Assembly: GCA_947372425.1 (NCBI GenBank)
Contig: CANBTQ010000006.1
Coordinates: forward strand, 1 to 34,152
Length of the DNA: 34,152 nucleotides
Origin: Comamonadaceae bacterium
GTDB lineage: Bacteria > Pseudomonadota > Gammaproteobacteria > Burkholderiales > Burkholderiaceae_C
Direction of reading: 5' to 3'
This document shows positions 15,539 through 24,045 of the stretch, piece by piece. A program made the position numbers and the translations under genes. Positions within the stretch are counted from its first letter, which is position 1. The number at the start of each line of letters is the position of its first letter. The notes below the pieces were generated by a model, which had not been told where the DNA came from, did not search any database, and saw only the letters and a list, made by a program, of their open reading frames with translations.

Positions 15539-18133
15539 CTAGCGGCACACGTCCGCCACAAACTGCGCCAGGGGCATGGGCTTGCCAAAAAAGTAGCCCT
15601 GAAAGGCATGGCAGCCGCGTTGCTCCAGAAACGCCTGCTGCTCCCGGGTTTCAACGCCTTCGGCAATCACATTCAGGCCCAGGGCTTCTGTCATGGCAAT
15701 AATGGTCTGCACGATGGCCGCATCGTTCGGGTCGGTGGTGATGTCGCGCACAAAACTCTGGTCAATTTTGAGCTGGTCCAGGGGCAACAGTTTCAGGTAT
15801 TGCAGCGACGAATACCCGGTGCCGAAATCGTCCATGGAAAAGCTGATGCCCAGCAACTTGAGCTCCCGCATTTTGAAAATGGTGTCCTCTACCTGCTCCA
15901 GCACGATGCTTTCGGTCAGCTCCAGTTTCAGGTGCGACGGCTTGGCCGACGTCTGTACCAGCGCGCGGCGCACCTGGTCCACAAAATCGGCCTGGTGAAA
16001 TTGCTTGGCACTCACGTTAACCGCCAGGGTCAGGTCGCGCAAACCGGGGTGTGACTGCCAGGCCTTCAACTGGGTGCAGGCGGTATGAACCACCCACAGG
16101 CCGATCGGCACGATGGCCCCGGTTTCCTCCGCCAGGGGAATGAACTGCGCCGGCGACACCAGGCCGCGTACCGGGTGCGCCCAGCGCAACAGCACCTCTG
16201 CACCCGTGGTGTGCCCCAGGGTGTTCACCTGCTTCTGGAAATACAGCTGCAATTGATTCTTGGCGAGGGCCTGGCCCAGGTCGGAAACCAGGCCCATGCG
16301 CTCTTCCAGATCGGACTGCATCTTGGGGTCAAAAAAGCGAATGGTGTTGCGGCCGGCGCTCTTGGCCTGGTACATCGCGGTATCGGCGTGCTTGAGCAGG
16401 GAATCCACCGTTGCAATCGTATCTTTGAACAGGACAATGCCGATGCTGGCCGTGATCCGGGCCTGAACCGCCCCCAGCTGAAACGGGGTCAGCAGTGCGC
16501 TGCGAACCTTTTCGGCTACCAGCTCAGCCTGTGCCGCGGCATCACCGGAGTGCACATGCAAGCCTTCCAGCAGGATGCTGAACTCATCCCCGCCCGGCCG
16601 CGCCACCATGCCCTCTTCACGCATGCATTTGCTCAGCAACCGGGCCACCTCCTCCAGCAACTGGTCGCCCTGGTCCGGGCCCATGGTGTCATTGAAGGTT
16701 TTGAAATCATCCAGGTCCAGCAGCAGCAAAGCCCCGTGGCGGTGCGTGTGCGCGCTGACCGCCATGGCCTTTTGCAGGCCATCCTTCAGCAGTTGCCGGT
16801 TGGGAAGGCCGGTGAGCGAATCAAAATGCGCCAGCTGGTGAATCTGCTCCTGGGCACGCTTTTGCGCGGTGATGTCGTCATATACCCCCAGAATGCCCAC
16901 GCTCTCGCCCTGGGGCCCCAGCAGCGGCACTTTGGAGGTGCGCAGCCATATCTGCTGGCCGTCGGGTGTTGTCTGCGGCTCTTCAAAATTGAGCTGGGAG
17001 GCGCCGCTGTGCATCACCCGAAGGTCGTCGGCACGGTACAGCTCTGCCTGGGCATGCCAACCCAGTTCTGCGTCCAACTTGCCCACCAGGTCTTCCGGGT
17101 TTTGCATGCCGGCGTCCCGCGCAAACGAGCGGTTGCAGCCCAGGTAGCGTGACGCGTTGTCCTTCCAGAAGATGCGCAGCGGCGCCGTCTCCAGCACCTG
17201 GCGCATCATGGCGTTGACGGACAGCAGTTGCTGCTCTGCGGCTTTTTGCTCGGTGAGGTCCACAAAATAGGAAAATGTCCGCGCGCCCTGATCCGTGAGC
17301 ACTCTCTTGGACGACACCATGAATGGAAAGCGGGTGCCATCACGGCGCAAACCGATGCTGGCGTAAGCGTCGTCCGATGCTGCACCCTGTGCGCGCAAGC
17401 GGGTGAGCGCCTCGGTTTGTGCGCGTGCTTCCGGTGCGATGCAAACCGTTATGGCCTGGTTGCGCAACTCGTCCACGCTGTCGTAGCCGAACAGCTTCAG
17501 GAATGCCCCGTTGGCATCGACGATGATGCCATCGCAGGACAGGCCCACACCCATGGGGCTGAGTTCAATCAAGGTCTGAAACTGGCTTTCAATCCGCCGC
17601 AGCGAGTGTTGAAGTTGGTCCTGCGCAGCACGCGAAGCCTGTTGCTGCGCATCCTGGGTGCGACACAGCACAATGGCCCGGGCCAACTGGGCCAGCACCG
17701 GTTGCAGCACCTGCTCCAGTTTGAAGGCGGTTGCGGGCGCCTCGATCGCCAACAAGACAATCACACCATTGCCTTCCAGAGGCATTCTGAAAAACGATTG
17801 GTACTTGCTGCGCGTTGTGCCCAGCTGTGCCAGCAACGTTGCCGGCAGCGTTGCGTGTTCGGCGCAGCCCCACAGCAATTCGCAAGGCATGCTCAGGGGC
17901 TTGCCAATCCGCTCAATCAACTCAAAATCACCCACCGCCGCCTCCATGCGGGCCGGCACAACAGCGTCCGGCCCTTGGCAGGGCAGCAAATCCAGGCAGA
18001 CAAAACCGGCTGAAAACGAGGTGTGGTACAGCAGCCGCTGCAACGTTTTGGTCAGCAGCGGCTTGAGCCGGACCTCACCGCCAATGGTCACCGACAGGTC
18101 GTACAGGACCGGCAGAATGTGTTGGTGCGGCAT
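15539..18133 (-). CDS. GAF-PAS-PAS-GGDEF-EAL c-di-GMP enzyme
   Basis: This 864-residue cytosolic hybrid protein has a GAF-like N-terminus (about 1-155), a short coiled coil (160-185), two PAS domains (about 185-298 and 305-425), GGDEF (about 432-600) and EAL (about 610-864). GGDEF is intact (514-518, RPGGDEFSIL), but the inhibitory site RxxD reads REEG (505-508), so product feedback is probably lost. The EAL signature reads EVL (646-648); NVSAKQF, ELTES, DDFGTGYSS and AEGVE are kept, so phosphodiesterase activity remains possible. The substitution after the metal-binding Glu is mild. Its ATG follows the FIST gene stop by 9 nt, suggesting that FIST senses a ligand and this protein sets c-di-GMP. 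Confidence 0.92.
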   Translation of the reverse strand: MPHQHILPVLYDLSVTIGGEVRLKPLLTKTLQRLLYHTSFSAGFVCLDLLPCQGPDAVVPARMEAAVGDFELIERIGKPLSMPCELLWGCAEHATLPATLLAQLGTTRSKYQSFFRMPLEGNGVIVLLAIEAPATAFKLEQVLQPVLAQLARAIVLCRTQDAQQQASRAAQDQLQHSLRRIESQFQTLIELSPMGVGLSCDGIIVDANGAFLKLFGYDSVDELRNQAITVCIAPEARAQTEALTRLRAQGAASDDAYASIGLRRDGTRFPFMVSSKRVLTDQGARTFSYFVDLTEQKAAEQQLLSVNAMMRQVLETAPLRIFWKDNASRYLGCNRSFARDAGMQNPEDLVGKLDAELGWHAQAELYRADDLRVMHSGASQLNFEEPQTTPDGQQIWLRTSKVPLLGPQGESVGILGVYDDITAQKRAQEQIHQLAHFDSLTGLPNRQLLKDGLQKAMAVSAHTHRHGALLLLDLDDFKTFNDTMGPDQGDQLLEEVARLLSKCMREEGMVARPGGDEFSILLEGLHVHSGDAAAQAELVAEKVRSALLTPFQLGAVQARITASIGIVLFKDTIATVDSLLKHADTAMYQAKSAGRNTIRFFDPKMQSDLEERMGLVSDLGQALAKNQLQLYFQKQVNTLGHTTGAEVLLRWAHPVRGLVSPAQFIPLAEETGAIVPIGLWVVHTACTQLKAWQSHPGLRDLTLAVNVSAKQFHQADFVDQVRRALVQTSAKPSHLKLELTESIVLEQVEDTIFKMRELKLLGISFSMDDFGTGYSSLQYLKLLPLDQLKIDQSFVRDITTDPNDAAIVQTIIAMTEALGLNVIAEGVETREQQAFLEQRGCHAFQGYFFGKPMPLAQFVADVCR

Positions 18134-18142
18134 GGCTTGTAC

Positions 18143-19297
18143 CTACCAGCGCGCAGCCACCAGCGTCGCATTGTGAAACAGCGGGTAGCCGTGCAGGGTG
18201 GACCCGCCAATCTCGCCCAGCGACAGGGCACCGGCAATGCCGGCGGCCTTGGTGCGTTGCCCGAACGCGTGCAACTCCACGCTCGCCTTCTCCAGCCCCA
18301 GGTGCATGCGCCGCCCGGCACAGTAAAACAAGAGCAGTTCGGCACCCGCGCTGTCTCCATTCATGGCCGCCAGTCCATCCACCAGCACCTGCAGGGTCTC
18401 CAGGCTGTCCACCGAAGGGCTCTTCAGCAGAGTCAGCACGGAATTGGCGGGCACTTCGCCCACGCAGAACAGGGAGCCGTCGTCCTTGCGCATCACCGGG
18501 ATACGCACCACCACATGGTGGTTGGCCCGCACAATGCCAAAGGGAAAATGCACCGCGTGCTCATAAAAATTTTCGGCAGTAATCTGCACGCCATACTGGC
18601 TTTGCACCAGTTCCTGGTAGACCTCGAAAGCCGGCCGCCAGTCGATTTGCGAGATGCAATTGCCGAGGGTGCTGGTGGCATAAACCGTTTGCGCCGGTGC
18701 CTGGTAACCGTGCTCCAGAATAGCGCCCCGGTGCTCCGGCAGCAGCACCATCAACACACCGTTGCGCACCAGACGCTGCCCGTCAAACAGGCAAGCCATG
18801 GGCGCAAAGGTCTCGCTGCCTGCGTTGGCGCCAGCATAGTGCACGCGGTTGGCAAGGTGAAGGTACAAATCGTCCAGCAAGCTACCGATGTTGGGCACCA
18901 TGGCGTCAAACAGCATGAACAGCGTGGCCTCAGCCGGCCCCTGCATCTGCCCCGCAATATGCCGGGCTATGGTCTGCATCAATTCCCCGGCCGCGTCGGC
19001 CTCTGTAGGAAGGTCTGCGTGCAACTGGTAAAAGGGCATCACATCGAAGCGCAGCAGCCAAAGCCCGTCGGTGCGGAATGTGCCATCCCGAACCAGCGCA
19101 GGGAAAATCCCTCCCACCAGCGGGATGCCTCTGGCGGTGCACTGCGACTGCAACAGAGCCACCTGGTCTTTGCGCGCTTCCGGCAGAAAGGCGCATACAC
19201 CCATGTGCGGATACCTAGAACGCCATTCGGAGAGGGTTTCTTCCAGCAAGACGGAATCCGCCCCCGGCAAAAAACACAATTTGGCTAGTTTGTTCAT
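18143..19297 (-). CDS. FIST-domain sensor protein (NosP-like)
   Basis: This 384-residue soluble protein is without signal peptide or membrane helices. The N-terminal half matches FIST_N (GIPLVGGIFPALVRDG, a TLFMLFDAMVPN strand, and VHYAGANAGSETFAPMACLFDG near 165), and the C-terminal half matches FIST_C (AFEVYQELV, then FPFGIVRAN, LLLFYCAGRRMHLG, GALSLGEIGG near 360). FIST proteins are ligand sensors; the subgroup NosP binds heme and NO and is often co-encoded with c-di-GMP enzymes or histidine kinases. The following gene is exactly such an enzyme, 9 nt away. The heme-binding residue cannot be confirmed by eye, so NosP is inference and an amino-acid ligand is the alternative. The start at 19297 has a weak ribosome binding site. 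Confidence 0.85.
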   Translation of the reverse strand: MNKLAKLCFLPGADSVLLEETLSEWRSRYPHMGVCAFLPEARKDQVALLQSQCTARGIPLVGGIFPALVRDGTFRTDGLWLLRFDVMPFYQLHADLPTEADAAGELMQTIARHIAGQMQGPAEATLFMLFDAMVPNIGSLLDDLYLHLANRVHYAGANAGSETFAPMACLFDGQRLVRNGVLMVLLPEHRGAILEHGYQAPAQTVYATSTLGNCISQIDWRPAFEVYQELVQSQYGVQITAENFYEHAVHFPFGIVRANHHVVVRIPVMRKDDGSLFCVGEVPANSVLTLLKSPSVDSLETLQVLVDGLAAMNGDSAGAELLLFYCAGRRMHLGLEKASVELHAFGQRTKAAGIAGALSLGEIGGSTLHGYPLFHNATLVAARW

Positions 19298-19449
19298 CCC
19301 TAACTCGCTTTATTTTTTGGTCGTCGCCGATGCATCCATCGCGACAGCTCCGAGTATCGGACGGAATCAGGTCTGCTTCAACAAATTGTGGCCGGCAACG
19401 GTTCGTTCAAGGCCCCGGGCCGCGCACACCCCAGGGTAAACCACAGGCA

Positions 19450-22400
19450 CTAAGCCAACTGCGCCCAGGCCTTGTCCAGCCGCTTCACGCTCACCGGCTG
19501 CGGCGTGCGCAGCTCCTGCGCGAAAAAGCTCACGCGCAGTTCCTCCAGCAACCAGCGGAACTCCAGCATGCGGTCGTCCACCACGCCCTTGCGCTCGGCC
19601 ACCAGGCGCCAGTAGCGCTGCTCCAAGGGGCGCAGCTCGGCCAGGCGGGCGGCGTCGCGGGCCGGGTCGGCGCGGTATTTGTCCAGCCGCAGGGTGATGG
19701 CCTTGAGGTAGCGCGCCAGATGCTGCAGCCGGTCCCAGGGTGCGGCATGCAGAAAGCGTTTGGGCATCAGGCGCTGCAACTGCTGGGCGGCATCCACGGC
19801 CGCCTCGCCAGCGGCCTTGCTGTCCTTGATCTTGCGTGCGGCGGTGGCGTATTCCAGCAGGATGACGCCGGCCATGCGCGCCACTTCGCTGGATATCAGG
19901 GTTAGCCGGCCACGGCCCTCCTCCACGCGCTTCTTGAAGGCAAATTCGTCGGTGGGCAGGGGCTCGATCAGAAAGGCCCGGTCCAGCGCCAGGGCAATGA
20001 TTTGTTCGCGCAGCTCCTCGATGGTGCCGCCGCCGCTGTCCTTGGCCTCGGTCTTGCCCACCTGCATAAAGGTCACGGCCATTTTTTGCAGGTCGGGGAT
20101 GTTCTTTTCCAGGTACTTCAGCGCGTCCTTGATCTGCAGCGCAAACAGGCGGCGCAGGCCGGCGCGGTGTTTGGCGTGGGCCGTTTCGGGCTCGTCGAAG
20201 ACCTCGATGGTGACGGCGTCGCCGGCATCGATCAGGGCCGGGAAGCCAATCAGCGTCTGGCCGCCCTTGCGGATTTCCAGCAGCTCGGGCAACTCGCCAA
20301 AAGTCCAGGCGGTGTGGCGCTTGTCGGTGGCCGCCGGTGCCGTGTTACTGCTTGCCGGGGCTGCTGCACTGCCCGCTTGTGCGCCGCGCTGCATACCGGC
20401 CGCTGCTGCCATGGCCTGGGCCGCACCGGTTGCCCCCGCGCGACCCGCCGGGCTGGTTGGGCTGGCGTTTGCCGCTTCCGGCGCAGCCTGCGCACCCTGT
20501 CCCAGTTTGAGATTGGCCAGCGCCTGAAACGCCCCGCGCGCCTGCTTGCCCCATTCGGCTTTCAACGCACCCAGGTTGCGACCATGACCCAGCACGCGGC
20601 CATGCTCATCCACCACGCGGAAGTTCATGAAGAAGTGCGGCGTGAGCATGTCGACCTTGATGTCGGCCCGGGCGACATCCACCGCCGTGGCATCGCGCAC
20701 CAGTTTCAATACGGCATCGGTCAGGCCGCCGGCGCCAAAGCGCTCCGGCGCATTCAGTACCTCGGCAAACTTGGCCGCGGTATCGGGCAGCGGCACCAGG
20801 CGCGAGCGCGGGCGCTGGTGCAGGGTTTTGATCAGCGCCTGGATCTTCTCGCGCAGCATGCCGGGCACCAGCCATTCGCAGCGCTCCTCGTTCACCTGGT
20901 TGAGCACAAACAGCGGCACGGTCACAGTCAGGCCGTCGTGCGCGTCACCGGGCTCGTGCAGATAGGTGGCAGCGCAGTCCACCCCGCCCAGGCGAATCGT
21001 CTTGGGGAAGCTGGCGGTGGTAATGCCGGCCGCCTCATGCCGCATCAACTCCTCACGCGTCAGGCGCAGCAGCGTGCTCTCGCGCCGCCCACCGGCGTGT
21101 TGCGGGTTGTACGGCGGCTTTTTGGACTCTTCGCGGTACCAGTTTTCAAAGCTATAGCCGCTGCACACATCGGCTGGCAACTGCTGGTCGTAAAAGGCGT
21201 AGATCAGCTCGTCGTCCACCAGCACGTCCTGGCGGCGCGCCTTGTGCTCCAGGTCTTCCACCTGTTTGATGAGCTTCTGGTTCGCGGCCAGAAAGGGCAG
21301 CGGCGTCTCCCACTGGTTGTTGACCAGGGCTTCGCGGATAAAGATTTCGCGCGCACCGACCAGGTCGATGCGGCCGTAGTTCACCTTGCGCCCGCTGTAG
21401 ACCACGATGCCATACAGCGTGGCGCGCTCCAGCGCCACCACCTCGGCCGCCTTTTTCTCCCAGTGCGGGTCCAGCAACTGTTTCTTCAACAAATGGCCGC
21501 CCACCTGCTCCAGCCATTGCGGCTCGATCGCGGCAATGCCACGGCCAAACAGACGCGTGGTCTCCACCAGCTCGGCCGCCACAATCCAGCGCCCCGGTTT
21601 CTTCACCAGGTGCGCACCGGGATGCGGGTAGAACTTGATGCTGCGTGCGCCCAGGTATTCGCCGTTGGCGCCATCGGTCTCCAGCTTGCAGCCGACATTG
21701 CCCAGCAGACCGGACAGCATGGACAGATGCAGTTGCTCGTAAGACGCGGGGGCCGTGTTCAGCCGCCACTTGTGCTCCGCCACCACCGTGTGCAGCTGGG
21801 TGTGGATGTCTTTCCACTCGCGCACGCGGCGCATATTGATGAAGTTCTGGCGCAGCAGCTGCTCGTACTGGCGGTTCGTGACCTTGTGCTGGCCGACGAC
21901 GCCGGTCGTGGCCGTGGTGTGGCGCTCGCCGCGCGCATCGTGGATCCATTTCCACAGGCGCAGGTAGCCACTGAACTCGCTCTTCTCGTCGTCAAACTTG
22001 GCGTGCTGCTGGTCGGCCTGTTGCTGCGCGTCCATGGGCCGATCGCGCACGTCCTGCACGCTCAAAGCGGAGGCAATCACCAGCACCTCGTCCAGCGCGC
22101 TGCGGGAGCGCGCCTCCAGAATCATGCGGCCCACGCGCGGGTCCAGCGGCAGGCGCGAGAGCTCCTGGCCCAGCGGCGTGATTTCATTCGCCTCGTCCAC
22201 CGCACCCAGTTCGTTGAGCAGTTGGTAGCCGTCGGCAATGGCGCGCCCGGACGGCATGTCGATGAACGGAAAGTCTTCCACCACGCCCAGGTGCAGCGAC
22301 TTCATGCGCAGAATCACCCCGGCCAGCGAGCTGCGCAGGATTTCCGGATCGGTAAAGCGCTCGCGCCCGGCAAACTCCTTCTCGTCGTACAGGCGGATGC

Positions 22401-23523
22401 AAATGCCGTTGGCCACGCGCCCGCAGCGCCCGGCGCGTTGGTTGGCTGCCGCCTGGCTGATCGGCTCCACCAGCAACTGCTCCACCTTGCTGCGAAAGCT
22501 GTAGCGTTTGACGCGCGCCGTGCCGGCATCGATCACATAGCGAATGCCCGGCACCGTGAGCGAGGTTTCCGCCACATTGGTGGCCAGCACAATGCGTCGC
22601 CCGGTGTGGCCATCAAAAATGCGGTCCTGCTCGGCCGGTGACAGGCGCGCAAACAGCGGCAGCACCTCGGCATTGCGCATCAGCGGCTGGTGGCTCAGGT
22701 GCCTGCGCAGATGGTCCGCGGCCTCACGGATTTCGCGCTCGCCGGGCAAAAACACCAGGATGTCACCGGCGTTATGGGCATCGCGCCAGAGTTCGTCCAC
22801 GCCATCGGCAATCGCGTTGTTGAGGTCGTATTCGCGCGATTCTTCAAACGGCCGGTAGCGCTGCTCCACCGGGAACATGCGGCCCGACACCATGATCACC
22901 GGTGCCGGTCCGTTCTTGCTAGCGAAGTGCCGCGCAAACCGGTCCGCATCAATCGTCGCCGAGGTCACCACAATCTTCAGATCCGGGCGGCGTGGCAGGA
23001 GCTGGCGCAGATAGCCCAGTAGGAAGTCGATGTTCAGGCTGCGCTCGTGCGCCTCGTCAATGATGATGGTGTCGTAGGCGGTCAGCAGCGGATCGGTCTG
23101 CGTCTCGGCCAGCAAGATGCCGTCGGTCATCAGCTTGACCGAGGCGTCCTTGCTGAGACGGTCCTGGAAACGCACCTTGAAGCCCACCACGTCGCCCAGC
23201 GGCGTTTTCAGTTCCTCGGCAATGCGCTTGGCCACGCTGCTGGCGGCAATACGGCGCGGCTGCGTGTGGCCAATCATCTTGCCGCGCGGCGCGGGGCGGC
23301 CGTCGGGCAGGGTCAGCGGGTAATTCAGCTTGCCGCGGCCCATGGCCAAGGCGATCTTGGGCAGCTGCGTGGTCTTGCCCGAGCCGGTCTCGCCGCAGAC
23401 GATGATGACCTGGTGCTGGCGCATCGCCTCCATGATTTCGTCACGCTTGCCCGATACGGGCAGGGACTCGGGAAAATCGATGTGCAGGGGCGCAGTGGGG
23501 GAAGAGGAAATGGGTGCGTTCAC
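19450..23523 (-). CDS. hrpA: ATP-dependent RNA helicase HrpA
   Basis: This 1357-residue DEAH-box helicase has Walker A GETGSGKTT (44-52), DEAH (156-159, IIIDEAHERS), SATID (motif III), FLPGEREI, and the QxxGRxGR-type motif NQRAGRCGRV. The helicase-associated domain, OB-like region and the long C-terminal DUF3418 follow. It unwinds RNA and is linked to mRNA and ribosome rescue in E. coli; it is about 1300 residues there, so this length is normal. An Ala/Gly/Ser/Pro-rich low-complexity insertion of about 55 residues (around ASPTSPAGRAGATGAAQ) interrupts DUF3418 and is probably a disordered linker. The start is GTG, with GGGG about 10 nt upstream; it fits known N-termini. It stands alone. Confidence 0.95.
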   Translation of the reverse strand: MNAPISSSPTAPLHIDFPESLPVSGKRDEIMEAMRQHQVIIVCGETGSGKTTQLPKIALAMGRGKLNYPLTLPDGRPAPRGKMIGHTQPRRIAASSVAKRIAEELKTPLGDVVGFKVRFQDRLSKDASVKLMTDGILLAETQTDPLLTAYDTIIIDEAHERSLNIDFLLGYLRQLLPRRPDLKIVVTSATIDADRFARHFASKNGPAPVIMVSGRMFPVEQRYRPFEESREYDLNNAIADGVDELWRDAHNAGDILVFLPGEREIREAADHLRRHLSHQPLMRNAEVLPLFARLSPAEQDRIFDGHTGRRIVLATNVAETSLTVPGIRYVIDAGTARVKRYSFRSKVEQLLVEPISQAAANQRAGRCGRVANGICIRLYDEKEFAGRERFTDPEILRSSLAGVILRMKSLHLGVVEDFPFIDMPSGRAIADGYQLLNELGAVDEANEITPLGQELSRLPLDPRVGRMILEARSRSALDEVLVIASALSVQDVRDRPMDAQQQADQQHAKFDDEKSEFSGYLRLWKWIHDARGERHTTATTGVVGQHKVTNRQYEQLLRQNFINMRRVREWKDIHTQLHTVVAEHKWRLNTAPASYEQLHLSMLSGLLGNVGCKLETDGANGEYLGARSIKFYPHPGAHLVKKPGRWIVAAELVETTRLFGRGIAAIEPQWLEQVGGHLLKKQLLDPHWEKKAAEVVALERATLYGIVVYSGRKVNYGRIDLVGAREIFIREALVNNQWETPLPFLAANQKLIKQVEDLEHKARRQDVLVDDELIYAFYDQQLPADVCSGYSFENWYREESKKPPYNPQHAGGRRESTLLRLTREELMRHEAAGITTASFPKTIRLGGVDCAATYLHEPGDAHDGLTVTVPLFVLNQVNEERCEWLVPGMLREKIQALIKTLHQRPRSRLVPLPDTAAKFAEVLNAPERFGAGGLTDAVLKLVRDATAVDVARADIKVDMLTPHFFMNFRVVDEHGRVLGHGRNLGALKAEWGKQARGAFQALANLKLGQGAQAAPEAANASPTSPAGRAGATGAAQAMAAAAGMQRGAQAGSAAAPASSNTAPAATDKRHTAWTFGELPELLEIRKGGQTLIGFPALIDAGDAVTIEVFDEPETAHAKHRAGLRRLFALQIKDALKYLEKNIPDLQKMAVTFMQVGKTEAKDSGGGTIEELREQIIALALDRAFLIEPLPTDEFAFKKRVEEGRGRLTLISSEVARMAGVILLEYATAARKIKDSKAAGEAAVDAAQQLQRLMPKRFLHAAPWDRLQHLARYLKAITLRLDKYRADPARDAARLAELRPLEQRYWRLVAERKGVVDDRMLEFRWLLEELRVSFFAQELRTPQPVSVKRLDKAWAQLA

Positions 23524-23592
23524 CCGGCGATTATCCCCGCGCGCCTGCCGGGCGCTTGCAGCGCCCGCGATTCAGAATCCAATGCCGCTCCG

Positions 23593-24045
23593 TCAGGCAA
23601 GCGATGGCTCGTCCGTGCCCTTGAGCGCCTGCATCTTCTTGCCAAACTCACTGCCGGTATGGATCAGCATGACCAGGTAACGGTCCAACTGCTCCTTGGT
23701 AACGGCGCTGCCATGGTCCAGGTACTCCACGCAGGCCACCACGTTGTCCTGCCGGTCGTTCATATTGACCTTGGCCACCTTGCACAGGGTGTTGACATGG
23801 TTCATTGCCACCAGGGCATTGACCTTGTCTTCGTCCAGCTCCAGCGCATAAAAATTGGGCAAGAGCATGCGCACATAGCTCGCATCGTTCTTTGCAAACA
23901 GGTACAGCACGGCCACACCATCCAGGCTGACCGTGAAGTCCAGATTGCCCGCATCATCCTGCGTGGTCTTGCCTACGGTCCGGTCTTCCTGGGCGAGCAG
24001 GCCTTTGTAGCGTTCGGCGAGCGCCTGGATATCTGGTTCCTGCAT
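23593..24045 (-). CDS. YbjN / T3SS-chaperone-like protein
   Basis: This 150-residue protein resembles the YbjN/CesT-like peptide-binding chaperone fold: alternating beta strands (LDFTVSLDGVAVLYLFA, then YVRMLLPNFYALE) followed by helix VNALVAMNHVNTLCKVAKVN and a terminal helix with DRYLVMLIHTGSEFG. The length and order match the fold, which is a small helix-flanked beta-sheet dimer that binds unfolded segments of partner proteins. Its start overlaps the AAA+ protease stop by one base (TGATG), so it is translationally coupled to it. An adaptor or substrate-delivery role for the protease is an inference from this context. No catalytic motif is visible. Confidence 0.7.
   Translation of the reverse strand: MQEPDIQALAERYKGLLAQEDRTVGKTTQDDAGNLDFTVSLDGVAVLYLFAKNDASYVRMLLPNFYALELDEDKVNALVAMNHVNTLCKVAKVNMNDRQDNVVACVEYLDHGSAVTKEQLDRYLVMLIHTGSEFGKKMQALKGTDEPSLA

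Noticed and set aside
15539-18133. Calling the EAL domain inactive because of EVL
   Set aside because: The metal-binding Glu and all other catalytic motifs are kept, so loss of activity is not supported.
20002-22641. Long plus-strand ORF (879 aa) inside hrpA, and similar long ORFs such as 3535-4641, 14170-15666 and 13-1194
   Set aside because: They are antisense shadows of well-identified genes with strong domain motifs; GC-rich third positions keep the opposite frame open. Their translations show no recognisable domain.
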